Shown piece after piece: positions 25,197-33,381 of a stretch of DNA of 64,000 nucleotides. How positions within the stretch are numbered: position 1 is the first letter of the stretch; every line of letters begins with the position of its first letter. Location of the stretch: the NCBI GenBank assembly GCA_965231165.1, contig OZ246421.1, positions 2,108,001 to 2,172,000 on the forward strand, given 5' to 3'. The notes under the pieces are model-generated. The model saw nothing but the letters and a program-made list of their open reading frames with translations, had not been told where the DNA came from and made no database searches. The stretch comes from Micavibrio_C sp965231165. GTDB taxonomy: Bacteria > Pseudomonadota > Alphaproteobacteria > Micavibrionales > Micavibrionaceae. The position numbers were made by a program, and so were the translations under genes.

Positions 25197-25225
25197 TTAT
25201 TAACCCACGGTGACAAGGATGTCAA
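25197..25225 (-). promoter_or_regulatory. Promoter of tRNA-Leu
   Basis: On the minus strand a perfect TTGACA (25220-25225) and TAATAA (25197-25202) are 17 bases apart. Transcription would start near 25190, about 30 bases before the mature tRNA. Confidence 0.75.
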
Positions 25226-25363
25226 ACAGGTTTATGATCTGGGTTCATCCAGCCCGTTCGGGTTGCTTCCCCGTTTCCGACTTCTTAATATTCTATTGGC
25301 AGACTGGGGAGAAGAGTAGAACTATTCAGAATACGCTTATTGCCGGGAAGGGCTTGATATTCC

Positions 25364-26200
25364 ATGAAAATTCTTGTCATTGATCGTGACACGCTGGCTA
25401 CGCAGTTGATTCGTTCGCGCCTTGAGGTCAAGGGGCATACGATCGTCGAGGAGCCGGTCAAGAACAATGCGATCGCCTTGCTGGAGAAGGATGCCTATCA
25501 GGTCGTCTTTATCGATCCGGCACCGCTGAATAATGCGCGGCCTGTCGTCCTGGGCATTCGCCGCGCCATGCGCAACTATCCCTATATCATTCTGATGTCG
25601 CAGGACATGCCACGTGATGAAGCGTTGCGCGCGGGTGCGAACGAAATCATGGTCAAGCCGATCGATCATACCGGCCTTGAACGGGTGATGGAAAACGCCG
25701 ACCGTCTGACCTCGCTGATTAAACGCATCGGTGATGAAAGCGAGGACTTCCCCTCGGCGGGTGGTGTGATCGCGAAATCAGCGTTCAACCAGTTGTTCCT
25801 GTCTTGTATCGACCGCGCTGACCGTTACGGCGAGCGCTCATTCCTTGTCTTTATCGGCATCAAGAATTATCAGGAAATTCTGTCGATGGATGGTGCTTAT
25901 GCCGCTGAATATGCGACCGCCAAGCTTTCGCAGTATCTGGTGCGTCTGCGTCGTCAGTCCGACATTATCGCGCAGACCGGCAAGAGCGAATTCTGCCTGA
26001 TGCTGCAGCGCCCGATGTATGAAACCGAACCGATGGAAGCCGCAAACCGTTTCGCCGATGCGCTGCGCCGTTTCGATGATATCTGCGCCAGCGAGAACGT
26101 GAAGGTGGAAGTCGCGGTGACGCTGGTTGATCTGCCGGTCGGTGACAAGCATATCGAACATGTTGTTACTTATACAAAACAACGCGCGAACGCGATTTAA
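25364..26200 (+). CDS. Receiver domain fused to a degenerate GGDEF domain
   Basis: A 278-residue cytoplasmic protein. Residues 1-115 form a receiver domain with acidic Asp7 and Asp9, Asp51 as probable phosphoacceptor (VVFIDPAP) and Lys98 (MVKP). Residues 135-275 have the outline of a GGDEF domain (FLVFIGIKNYQEI, LRRQSDIIAQTGKSEFCLML), but the signature is GKSEF (206-210) instead of GGDEF. Cyclase activity is therefore unlikely; a binding or scaffold role is more plausible. It is PleD-like in layout but without catalytic residues. The gene is divergent from tRNA-Leu and ends before a clear terminator. The ribosome binding site (AAGGGC) is weak. Confidence 0.82.
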   Translation: MKILVIDRDTLATQLIRSRLEVKGHTIVEEPVKNNAIALLEKDAYQVVFIDPAPLNNARPVVLGIRRAMRNYPYIILMSQDMPRDEALRAGANEIMVKPIDHTGLERVMENADRLTSLIKRIGDESEDFPSAGGVIAKSAFNQLFLSCIDRADRYGERSFLVFIGIKNYQEILSMDGAYAAEYATAKLSQYLVRLRRQSDIIAQTGKSEFCLMLQRPMYETEPMEAANRFADALRRFDDICASENVKVEVAVTLVDLPVGDKHIEHVVTYTKQRANAI

Positions 26201-26283
26201 CCTACGGCGGTATGCGTTGCTTGACAGCGCTGCCTGCCACCCTTCAAGGTGAAAAGAACAACAGGACGAATCCGTCCTTTATC

Positions 26284-26314
26284 AAGAACCCGCCGGACGA
26301 GGCGGGTTTTTTAT
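26284..26314 (+). terminator. Terminator after the receiver-GGDEF gene
   Basis: The stem AACCCGCC pairs with GGCGGGTT and is followed by a T run. A second small hairpin (AGGACG/CGTCCT) lies just upstream at 26262-26278. Confidence 0.85.
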
Positions 26315-26344
26315 TGTCCTTTTCATTCTTCCCAGGAGATTACC

Positions 26345-26683
26345 ATGCCTACACTTCTTCCCCGCGACAGCGAGAATAATGTTATCCCGGCTGTGCGCCT
26401 GAAATCATCAGGGGCGCACAGCATCGCCGCTACGGCCTCCTCGGCGCGTAACAGTACGGCCTTCGCCGCTGACACGCAGATCGTCAGTTTATATGCCAGT
26501 GTCCCGGTGCATGTGAAATTCGGTACATCGGCAGTGACGGCTACTGCCAGCGATCATTATTTTCCGGCGGGCACGTACTACGATTTTTCGATTGGCGGCG
26601 GCAAGGTCAATCACTACACGCATGTCGCGATCATTCGTAGCGGTAGCACCGATGGTACGGTTTATATTTCGGAGAAAGAGTAA
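26345..26683 (+). CDS. Small beta-rich protein, phage-structural-like, unknown
   Basis: A 112-residue protein, rich in Ala, Ser, Thr and Gly and predicted to be mostly beta strands (SIAATASSARNST, VHVKFGTSAVTATASDHYF, YYDFSIGGG, AIIRSGSTDGTVYISE). I have no firm family. The composition resembles small accessory proteins found among phage structural genes, but no phage gene is nearby. ATG 26345 follows a good AGGAG site; the frame extends 32 codons upstream through the terminator, which argues against a longer form. It is followed at once by the repeat element at 26694. Confidence 0.65.
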   Translation: MPTLLPRDSENNVIPAVRLKSSGAHSIAATASSARNSTAFAADTQIVSLYASVPVHVKFGTSAVTATASDHYFPAGTYYDFSIGGGKVNHYTHVAIIRSGSTDGTVYISEKE

Positions 26684-26693
26684 TTATTCACGA

Positions 26694-26772
26694 TTGTCAT
26701 TCTGAGGGCGAAGCCCGAAGAATCCCGCTTGCCGTTAAGATGCGGTCCTTCGCTTGCACTCAGGATGACAGA
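26694..26772. repeat. REP/MITE-like imperfect inverted repeat
   Basis: The left arm TGTCATTCTGAG (26695-26706) and right arm CTCAGGATGACA (26759-26770) are near-perfect inverted copies, one mismatch apart. They enclose GAAG/CTTC-containing inner arms (GAAGCCCGAAGAATC and GGTCCTTCGCTTG). The TGTCATTCTGAG...CTCAGAATGACA form is a recurring intergenic repeat type in bacterial genomes. It lies between two genes and codes for nothing. Confidence 0.7.
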
Positions 26773-26784
26773 AGGTTGATGGTG

Positions 26785-27396
26785 CTAAACGCTCGATCTG
26801 GATTTCAGCGCGGTCATAATCGTGCCTTCATCCAGATAATCAAGCTCGCCGCCGACAGGTACACCGTGCGCGAGGCGGGTGATTTTTAACGGCGGTTTGG
26901 CATCGTGCAGGCGGTCGCTCAAATAATGGGCGGTCGCCTGTCCATCGACGGTCGCGGCCAGCGCGAGGATCACTTCTTCAACCCCGTCCAGCCGTTCGAT
27001 CAGCGGGCGGATGGTCAGCATGTCGGGCGTCACGCCATCAAGTGCGGACAATATGCCGCCCAGAATATGGTAGCGGCCTTTGAAGGCACCGGTGCGCTCA
27101 ATCGCCCACAGATCAGCAACGCCCGCGACAATGCACAAGGTTGCTTGCCCGCGTTGCGGGTTGGTGCAGATACGGCAAGGGTCGGAAAGATCAAGATTGC
27201 CGCAGGTGGTGCAGGTACGCACCTGCGCGGCGGTTTGTTCCAGCGCCTGCATCAGCGGGTTCATCGCTTTCTGGCGGTTGGTCAGCAGATGAAGGGCGAC
27301 ACGGCGGGCGGAACGCGGGCCTAGGCCCGGCAGTCCTGCCAGTGCGCGGATCAGGCTGTCGAGCGGCCCGTCATTTTGTCGTGATGAATAAGACAT
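26785..27396 (-). CDS. recR: Recombination mediator RecR
   Basis: Works with RecO and RecF to load RecA on gapped DNA. The 203-residue protein has the N-terminal helix-hairpin-helix (GLPGLGPRSARRVALHLL), a four-Cys zinc finger (CTTCGNLDLSDPCRIC, near 63-78), and a Toprim domain with CIVAGVADLWAIERTGAFKGRYHILGGILS. The C-terminal Walker-B-like part contains TRLAHGVPVGGELDYLDEGT. Length is normal. The usual partner dnaX is not adjacent. It lies ten bases after lolA on the same strand. Confidence 0.96.
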   Translation of the reverse strand: MSYSSRQNDGPLDSLIRALAGLPGLGPRSARRVALHLLTNRQKAMNPLMQALEQTAAQVRTCTTCGNLDLSDPCRICTNPQRGQATLCIVAGVADLWAIERTGAFKGRYHILGGILSALDGVTPDMLTIRPLIERLDGVEEVILALAATVDGQATAHYLSDRLHDAKPPLKITRLAHGVPVGGELDYLDEGTIMTALKSRSSV

Positions 27397-27406
27397 GGCG
27401 CATATC

Positions 27407-28015
27407 TTATTCGTTCATGCGGCGGCCTTCCAGCTTCTTCGGATCGCTGTACACAAAAAGGCTGGAGGGCAGGTTGACGCCTGTCTGCAGCTGGAACAAT
27501 TCGACTTCGGTAATGCCGCCTTGCGAATCCGTCACGCGCCATTTTTTCAGGGCGAAGGGTTCCGGTGTGAAGCCGAGGGTTAGTGTGCCTGCCGCCGGGT
27601 CGGATGTTTGCACCAGTGAAATCTGGACCAGATCGCCGCCGCGCTTGATGTCGCTGACTTTCACATCACCCGATAGTTTCAGGTCGGGGCGCAGCAGGAA
27701 ATCCGCCATGGTTTGGCCGATGGGGGCGTTGCTTTGTTCCTGCAGCTGGCTGTCATAAAAATAGATAAAGAAACCGTCGGCGACGATGAAATCCTTCACC
27801 GGCGGATCATATTCAAAACGCAGCTTGCCGGGGCGGGAGATATAGAACGTGCCGATGGCCTGTGATCCATTGCCGGAGGTCTGCAGGAAGCGCGCTTTGC
27901 CGGTTTTCAGGCTATGGAGATAGGCCTCTGCTTGCGCAATCTCAGGCGCTTGTGTTTGCGCCAGCGCCGGGAAGGAAAAAACCAATAAGGCCAATGCCAA
28001 GAGGATATGTTTCAT
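27407..28015 (-). CDS. lolA: Outer-membrane lipoprotein carrier protein LolA
   Basis: Periplasmic chaperone that takes lipoproteins from LolCDE to the outer membrane. The 202-residue protein has a signal peptide (about 1-19, ending FPALA), then the LolA half-barrel with ARFLQTSGNG, GTFYISRPGKLRFEYDPP, FIVADGFFIYFYD and the long C-terminal strands. The gene has an AAGG ribosome binding site and precedes recR. Confidence 0.92.
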   Translation of the reverse strand: MKHILLALALLVFSFPALAQTQAPEIAQAEAYLHSLKTGKARFLQTSGNGSQAIGTFYISRPGKLRFEYDPPVKDFIVADGFFIYFYDSQLQEQSNAPIGQTMADFLLRPDLKLSGDVKVSDIKRGGDLVQISLVQTSDPAAGTLTLGFTPEPFALKKWRVTDSQGGITEVELFQLQTGVNLPSSLFVYSDPKKLEGRRMNE

Positions 28016-28073
28016 ACCCTTATTTCTAAAGAAACAAGGCGGCGAAAGAAAGGCTGAAAAAGGGTCTTTTTAC

Positions 28074-28101
28074 TCTCCAGGGCGGCATCACCACCCTGGA
28101 G
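28074..28101. repeat. Inverted repeat between a lipoprotein gene and lolA
   Basis: CTCCAGGG and CCCTGGAG form a perfect eight-base stem around a 12-base loop. No U run follows on either strand, so it is not a standard intrinsic terminator. It could be an RNA stability hairpin or a protein-binding site. Confidence 0.5.
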
Positions 28102-28132
28102 ACGGGTGTCAGAAAATAAGGAACATATGGCC

Positions 28133-28609
28133 TTATTCGAATTTGAGATTGTAGTCTGCCTTCAAGTAGGCAACTGGCTTGCCATCTTTTATCAGCAAAG
28201 TGTCCTGCATAGGGAGGTGGCAATCATCAGCGCGCAAAGAGGAGCCTAGAGATTTTCTGCAAAGCTTGGTTAGTTTCTCCATGCTCAACACTCTGTCGGG
28301 AGGAATTTCATAGGTCTCATTGCCCGCTTTGACTTTCCCCTCTTTCAATTGAACGTCAGACCAGCTTTCCTCCAGAGAAGAAAAATTTTCTATATCTTGT
28401 TGAAGGGCATCAGGTTCTATAAGAGTTCTGGATTCAACCAACGCGCTCAGGGCTTGAAGCGTTGATCTTTCATAGATATCAAAAAGTGGTTTGAACCAGT
28501 TCTCAGTGGTATCGGTATTAGAAACCGGATTTTGCTCTTTGTCGGGAGAGCAGGCTACCATGGCACCACTTAGTGCGACGGCCCCTAAAAATTTCCAAGC
28601 TATATGCAT
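28133..28609 (-). CDS. Hypothetical lipoprotein
   Basis: A 158-residue protein with a lipoprotein signal: a short charged start, a hydrophobic stretch and a lipobox ending AMVAC at Cys20. The mature part is acidic and helical, with two further Cys (KLCRKS and ADDCHL) that may form a disulfide. I recognise no family. The start is ATG 28607-28609 after AGGAAGTG; the preceding GTG is less likely. The AT content is somewhat higher than in lolA and putA. Confidence 0.75.
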   Translation of the reverse strand: MHIAWKFLGAVALSGAMVACSPDKEQNPVSNTDTTENWFKPLFDIYERSTLQALSALVESRTLIEPDALQQDIENFSSLEESWSDVQLKEGKVKAGNETYEIPPDRVLSMEKLTKLCRKSLGSSLRADDCHLPMQDTLLIKDGKPVAYLKADYNLKFE

Positions 28610-28727
28610 CACACTTCCTATTTTTGTTAGTTATCGAGGAAAACTCCCCTTTTTCAGGACTATGGATAGCACTTCAATATTTGGAGTCGCAAGGAAATAT
28701 GAAAACTAATGTAATCTGCTGATATAC

Positions 28728-31688
28728 CTACTCTTTCAGCGATACCAACGTGGCGTTGCCGCCCTGACGGGTGGTGTCGATGCTGATGACTTTTTCCGTG
28801 GCGAAGCGGGGCAGGTAATGCGGGCCGCCCGCTTTGGGGCCGGTGCCGGATAATCCCTGCCCGCCGAAGGGCTGTACACCCACGACAGCACCGATCATAG
28901 TGCGGTTGACATAGAGGTTCCCGGCCTTCACTTCGTTCGTCACATTTTTGATGGTGGTGCCGATACGGGTATGCAGGCCGAAGGTCAGGCCGTAACCGGT
29001 GCTGTTCACATCATCGATGATCTGCGGTAAGTCCGCGGCCTTGTAACGGATCACATGCAGGATCGGGCCGAACACTTCGCGTTCCAGTTGTTTGATGCTG
29101 GCGATTTCATAGGCGACGGGCGCGAAATAGAAACCCTTGTGCGTTAAAGCGGGATCGCACGGGCAGGCGGCAATGAACTTGCCGATCTGATCGAGCTTGC
29201 GGCGGTGCGCGGTCAGGTTGCCGTGTGCCTCGGCGTCGATAACCGGGCCGATATCGCTGCTATATTCAATCGGTTCGCCGACGCGGCGTTCGGCCATCGC
29301 GCCTTTGAGCATATTGATGATTTTATCGGCGACATCTTCCTGCACATACAAAACACGCAGCGCCGAACAACGCTGGCCAGCGGAACCGAAAGCGCTGATG
29401 AGCGCATCATCGACGATTTGTTCGGGCAGGGCAGAGGAATCGATGATCATCGCGTTCTGGCCGCCGGTTTCGGCGATCAGCGGCACGATAGGGCCGTCTT
29501 TGGCGGCGAGTGTGCGGTTGATCAGGCGGGCGACTTCAGTCGATCCGGTGAAGGCGACGCCCGCGACATCTTTATGCGCGACCAGTTCGCCACCCGTTTT
29601 CCCGTCGCCTTGCACCAGAATAATGGCATCCTGCGGGACGCCTGCTTGATGCATCAGGTTGACCGCATAGGCGGCGATCTTTGGTGTTTGTTCGGCGGGT
29701 TTGGCGATGACAGAATTACCTGCCATCAGTGCGGCGGTGATTTGACCTACAAAAATCGCGAGCGGGAAATTCCACGGGCTGATGCAGATGAATGTGCCGC
29801 GCCCGTGCAGCGTCATCACGTTGCTTTCGCCGGTGGGGCCGGGTAGGCGTTCGCCGTTCTCATTAAAATCATGGCGGCCACGCTGCGCGTAGTAGCGGCA
29901 GAAATCGACGGCTTCGCGCACTTCAGCGATGCCGTCATCCAGTGTCTTGCCCGCCTCTTTTGTGCAGAGTGCCATCAGTTCCGGCATGCGCTGTTCCATC
30001 AGGTCAGCAAATTTTTCCAGTGTTTGCGCACGGGTTTCAGCGGGTGTTTTCGACCAGACGGCAAAACCTGTTTTGGCTTTGCTAAAGGCCTGTTCAATGT
30101 TTGCGCCTGGTGTTTGCACTTGTGCAATATCAAAGGCTTTGATTTTGGCCAGCAGCGGTCCGCGCAGCGTGTCCTCAGTCAGATCGGTGCCAGCAGAATT
30201 TTTGCGTTCCGCGCCATAGATATTGGCGGGCAGCGGGATATGGCGGTGGCGTTTGGCCGGATGGTTTTGCGCGGCCAGTACCGGATCGGTGACGACTTGT
30301 TCCGCCGGGATTTTTTCATCCAGCATCTGGTTGACGAAGTTGCTGTTGGCGCCGTTCTCCAGCAGGCGGCGGACGAGATAGGGCAGCAGGTCTTCATGGC
30401 TGCCGCAAGGGGCATAAACTGCCACACCCGCCATGCCATCGGCCAGCACCAGATCATGCAGTGATTCACCCATGCCATGCAGGCGCTGGAATTCGAAGCC
30501 GCCGCGGTTATTGCCTGCCAGTTCCATCACAGCGGCGACTGAATGCGCGTTATGTGTGGCCAGCATCGGGTAAAGAACATCGCGGCGTTCCATCATCTTT
30601 TTCGCATTGGCGATGTAGGACAGGTCGGTGTTCACCTTGCGGGTGAATACAGGATAATCATTTAGACCCATCACCTGTGCGCGTTTGACTTCAGTGTCCC
30701 AGTAGGCGCCCTTGACCAGACGCACCTGTAATTTGCGGTTGGTTTTCTCGGCGATATCAATGACACGGTCGATCAGCAGCGGGCAGCGTTTCTGATAAGC
30801 CTGCACGGCAAGGCCGAAGCCTTCCCATTGTCCGAGTGCTTTTTCAGCGGCGACAGCCTCGATGATGTCGAGCGAGATTTCAAGGCGATCGACTTCCTCG
30901 GCATCGACCGTCATCGGTACATCGTAATTCGCGGCCAGTATTGCCAGATCGCGCAGGCGTTCAATCATCACAGGCAGGCAACGGTCGGCCTGCGCCACGC
31001 TGTAACGCGGATGCAGCGCCGAGAGTTTCACCGAGATGCCGGATTTCATGCCCTGATGCGTGTGTGTGCCGATGGCGCGCAGGGCGTTGACGTAAGACTG
31101 GAAATAACGCTCGGCATCTTCCGCCGTGCGGGCGCCTTCACCCAGCATGTCGTAAGACAGGCGGTAGCCCTTTTTCTCATACCCGTGCGCGTTCTTGATC
31201 GCTTCGTCGATGGTGCGGCCTAAGACGAATTGCTTACCCAACATTTTGAGCGCTTCGATGATTGCCTTGCGGATCACCGGCTCGCCCAGACGTGAGAGGG
31301 CCGAGTCGAGTGTCTTGCGGGTAAGGGAGAGGCCAAAGCCAGCGGCCTTCATCATCAAATCTTTGGTGTCGCCCTGCGCGGCCAGCCAGTCGGCGGCCTT
31401 CATCTTGTCGCGGATCAGCAGATTGGCGGTGGCGGCATCGGGAATGCGCAGCAGCGCCTCGGCCAGCGTCATCAGCGCGAGGCCTTCTTCGGTATCGAGG
31501 CCGTATTCACGCAGGAAAGATTCCAGTTCACCCATCTTGCGTTTGGTGGCACGGACGCGTTCGACGATATTCTTGGCGCTCGCATGCACACGCTGGCTGC
31601 GGGCGGCATCCCACGGCAGGTCGCGTAGCAGCGCGTCAACGCAGGTGGCTTCGTCGGCATAAAGCAGGGTGGAGAGTGTGTGCGGCAT
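28728..31688 (-). CDS. putA: Bifunctional proline dehydrogenase / P5C dehydrogenase
   Basis: Oxidises proline to glutamate in two steps, using FAD and then NAD. The 986-residue protein has an N-terminal helical region, a PRODH barrel (about 120-440) with KLSALHPRY, YDVPMTVDAEEVDRL, RLVKGAYWDTEVK and ATHNAHSVA, and an ALDH-type P5CDH domain (about 500-980). The latter has FICISPWNFPLAIF, AFTGSTEVA, the general-base Glu in IAETGGQNAM and the catalytic Cys in GSAGQRCSALR. The ribbon-helix-helix DNA-binding domain of E. coli PutA is absent, so it is not an autorepressor. The start is ATG 31686-31688. It is divergent from xseA, with 64 bases between. Confidence 0.96.
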   Translation of the reverse strand: MPHTLSTLLYADEATCVDALLRDLPWDAARSQRVHASAKNIVERVRATKRKMGELESFLREYGLDTEEGLALMTLAEALLRIPDAATANLLIRDKMKAADWLAAQGDTKDLMMKAAGFGLSLTRKTLDSALSRLGEPVIRKAIIEALKMLGKQFVLGRTIDEAIKNAHGYEKKGYRLSYDMLGEGARTAEDAERYFQSYVNALRAIGTHTHQGMKSGISVKLSALHPRYSVAQADRCLPVMIERLRDLAILAANYDVPMTVDAEEVDRLEISLDIIEAVAAEKALGQWEGFGLAVQAYQKRCPLLIDRVIDIAEKTNRKLQVRLVKGAYWDTEVKRAQVMGLNDYPVFTRKVNTDLSYIANAKKMMERRDVLYPMLATHNAHSVAAVMELAGNNRGGFEFQRLHGMGESLHDLVLADGMAGVAVYAPCGSHEDLLPYLVRRLLENGANSNFVNQMLDEKIPAEQVVTDPVLAAQNHPAKRHRHIPLPANIYGAERKNSAGTDLTEDTLRGPLLAKIKAFDIAQVQTPGANIEQAFSKAKTGFAVWSKTPAETRAQTLEKFADLMEQRMPELMALCTKEAGKTLDDGIAEVREAVDFCRYYAQRGRHDFNENGERLPGPTGESNVMTLHGRGTFICISPWNFPLAIFVGQITAALMAGNSVIAKPAEQTPKIAAYAVNLMHQAGVPQDAIILVQGDGKTGGELVAHKDVAGVAFTGSTEVARLINRTLAAKDGPIVPLIAETGGQNAMIIDSSALPEQIVDDALISAFGSAGQRCSALRVLYVQEDVADKIINMLKGAMAERRVGEPIEYSSDIGPVIDAEAHGNLTAHRRKLDQIGKFIAACPCDPALTHKGFYFAPVAYEIASIKQLEREVFGPILHVIRYKAADLPQIIDDVNSTGYGLTFGLHTRIGTTIKNVTNEVKAGNLYVNRTMIGAVVGVQPFGGQGLSGTGPKAGGPHYLPRFATEKVISIDTTRQGGNATLVSLKE

Positions 31689-31752
31689 CAGTTTAATTCC
31701 GTTATTTTCAGGCCGTTGTTTTTCAGGATGAATTCTATATGATTGGCGCATA

Positions 31753-33120
31753 ATGACAACTGAGAGAACATCTAATATTGCACCGCGCTCCAACGTTCCG
31801 GAACTCAGCGTTTCCGAGCTTTCGGGGAGTATCCAGCGTTCGCTGGAGGACAGTTTTGGCCGGGTGCGGGTGCGCGGGGAAATCGCCGGGATGAAACTGG
31901 CGTCGTCCGGGCATCTTTACGCCGACCTCAAGGATGAAAACGCCAATATCAATATTATCTGCTGGCGTTCGACGGTGCAGCGTCTGAAGGTGAAGCCGGA
32001 AGACGGGCTGGAAGTCATCTGTACCGGCAAGATTACGACTTATCCCAAATCATCGCGTTACCAGCTGATTGTCGATTCGATTGAACTGGCGGGCGAAGGT
32101 GCCTTGCTCAAGATGCTGGAAGACCGCAAGAAGCGGCTGGCGGCGGAAGGGTTGTTTGATCCGACGCGCAAAGTGGCGCTTCCCTATCTGCCGCGTGTGA
32201 TCGGGGTGGTGACATCGCCGACGGGGGCGGTGATTCGCGATATTCTGCACCGCCTGAATGACCGCTTTCCGCGTCATGTGCTGGTGTGGCCGGTGATGGT
32301 GCAGGGTGACGGCGCGGCGGAACAGATTGCGGCGGCGATTCGCGGGTTTGATGCATTGCCTGAAGGCGGCAAAACACCGCGTCCTGACTTGATTATTGTG
32401 GCGCGCGGCGGTGGCTCACTCGAAGACCTGATGGCGTTTAACGAGGAAATTGTCGTGCGCGCCGCTGCGGACTGCGCTATCCCGCTGATATCGGCGGTCG
32501 GGCATGAAACCGATACGACGCTGATAGATTATGCCGCTGATGTGCGGGCACCGACGCCGACGGCGGCGGCTGAAATGGCCGTGCCCGTGCGGGCTGAATT
32601 GCTGGCAGCGACGATGGATGGCGGGCGGCGTCTTTTCGGCGCGATGACACGTTTGATCGATCATCGCCGCGAACGCACACAGGCGATGGGCGCACGGCTC
32701 GGCGATCCGCGCCGCTTGCTGGAAACCAAGATCCAGAATCTCGACCATGTGAGTCACAAGCTAGATGGTGCGTTCGACAAGGGTATCAAGCTGCGGGAAA
32801 CCCGGGTGGTGCGGCTGGGGGCTTCCTTGCGGCACCCACGGGCCTTGATCGACCGTGAAAACCAGCGTCTGCGCGACCGTGCTGAACGGCTGAAAAATGC
32901 CGGTGCCCGTCTGACCATTGAGAAAGCGCAGGTGCTTAAATCATTGACCCGGATGCTGGACAGCCTGTCGTTTGAGCGGGTTTTAGACCGGGGTTATGTG
33001 GTGGTGCGTGATGCGGCCAGCGATAAACCGATCACCAGTCCGGCGGATGTCCGTGCCGGGCAGGGTTTATCACTGCAATTCAAGGGCGAACGCCGCCTGA
33101 AAACCACGGCGCAGGACTAA
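31753..33120 (+). CDS. xseA: Exodeoxyribonuclease VII large subunit
   Basis: Catalytic subunit of the single-strand-specific exonuclease ExoVII. The 455-residue protein has an N-terminal OB-fold (VRGEIAGMKLASSGHLYADLKD) and a nuclease core with GVVTSPTGAVIRDILHR, LIIVARGGGSLEDLMAFN and ISAVGHETDTTLIDYAADVRAPTPTAAAE. A coiled-coil C-terminal part (about 280-410) and a closing small domain (FERVLDRGYVVV) follow. Length is normal. The small subunit xseB is not in this window. Confidence 0.96.
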   Translation: MTTERTSNIAPRSNVPELSVSELSGSIQRSLEDSFGRVRVRGEIAGMKLASSGHLYADLKDENANINIICWRSTVQRLKVKPEDGLEVICTGKITTYPKSSRYQLIVDSIELAGEGALLKMLEDRKKRLAAEGLFDPTRKVALPYLPRVIGVVTSPTGAVIRDILHRLNDRFPRHVLVWPVMVQGDGAAEQIAAAIRGFDALPEGGKTPRPDLIIVARGGGSLEDLMAFNEEIVVRAAADCAIPLISAVGHETDTTLIDYAADVRAPTPTAAAEMAVPVRAELLAATMDGGRRLFGAMTRLIDHRRERTQAMGARLGDPRRLLETKIQNLDHVSHKLDGAFDKGIKLRETRVVRLGASLRHPRALIDRENQRLRDRAERLKNAGARLTIEKAQVLKSLTRMLDSLSFERVLDRGYVVVRDAASDKPITSPADVRAGQGLSLQFKGERRLKTTAQD

Positions 33121-33220
33121 ACCCGCCGCTTCTCTTTTTCTCAAGATTTTTGATTTTTAAGGCGAGCAGATTGTGAATTTCTCAAGCTGCTGGGAATTTT
33201 TCTCAATTTCTTGTAATATT

Positions 33221-33240
33221 ATTACCCGACTATGGGTAAT
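33221..33240. promoter_or_regulatory. Perfect dyad upstream of the XRE gene, candidate operator
   Basis: ATTACCC (33221-33227) and GGGTAAT (33234-33240) form a perfect seven-base dyad with a six-base spacer. A second, shorter dyad (TTGTG...CACAA) is at 33284-33300. Both lie in the 261-base region before the regulator at 33382 and may be binding sites for it. Confidence 0.45.
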
Positions 33241-33381
33241 TTTATTTCATTTAGTCTTTTTGCGCTGCGTGGTACAGAATTTCTTGTGTGCAGCGCACAA
33301 TGGGCGCATCTTTTTCTCACCGCCCCATACAAACAAGAGAGCGAGAACAAGGTTTTTCTAGCGTAATAAAGGGTTACTGCC

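Noticed and set aside
26221..26250. TTGACA at 26221 as a promoter for the small gene at 26345
   Set aside because: No acceptable -10 box lies 16-18 bases downstream, and a strong terminator lies between it and the gene.
28074..28101. Perfect inverted repeat read as an intrinsic terminator
   Set aside because: No T run follows on either strand. It is kept only as an inverted repeat.
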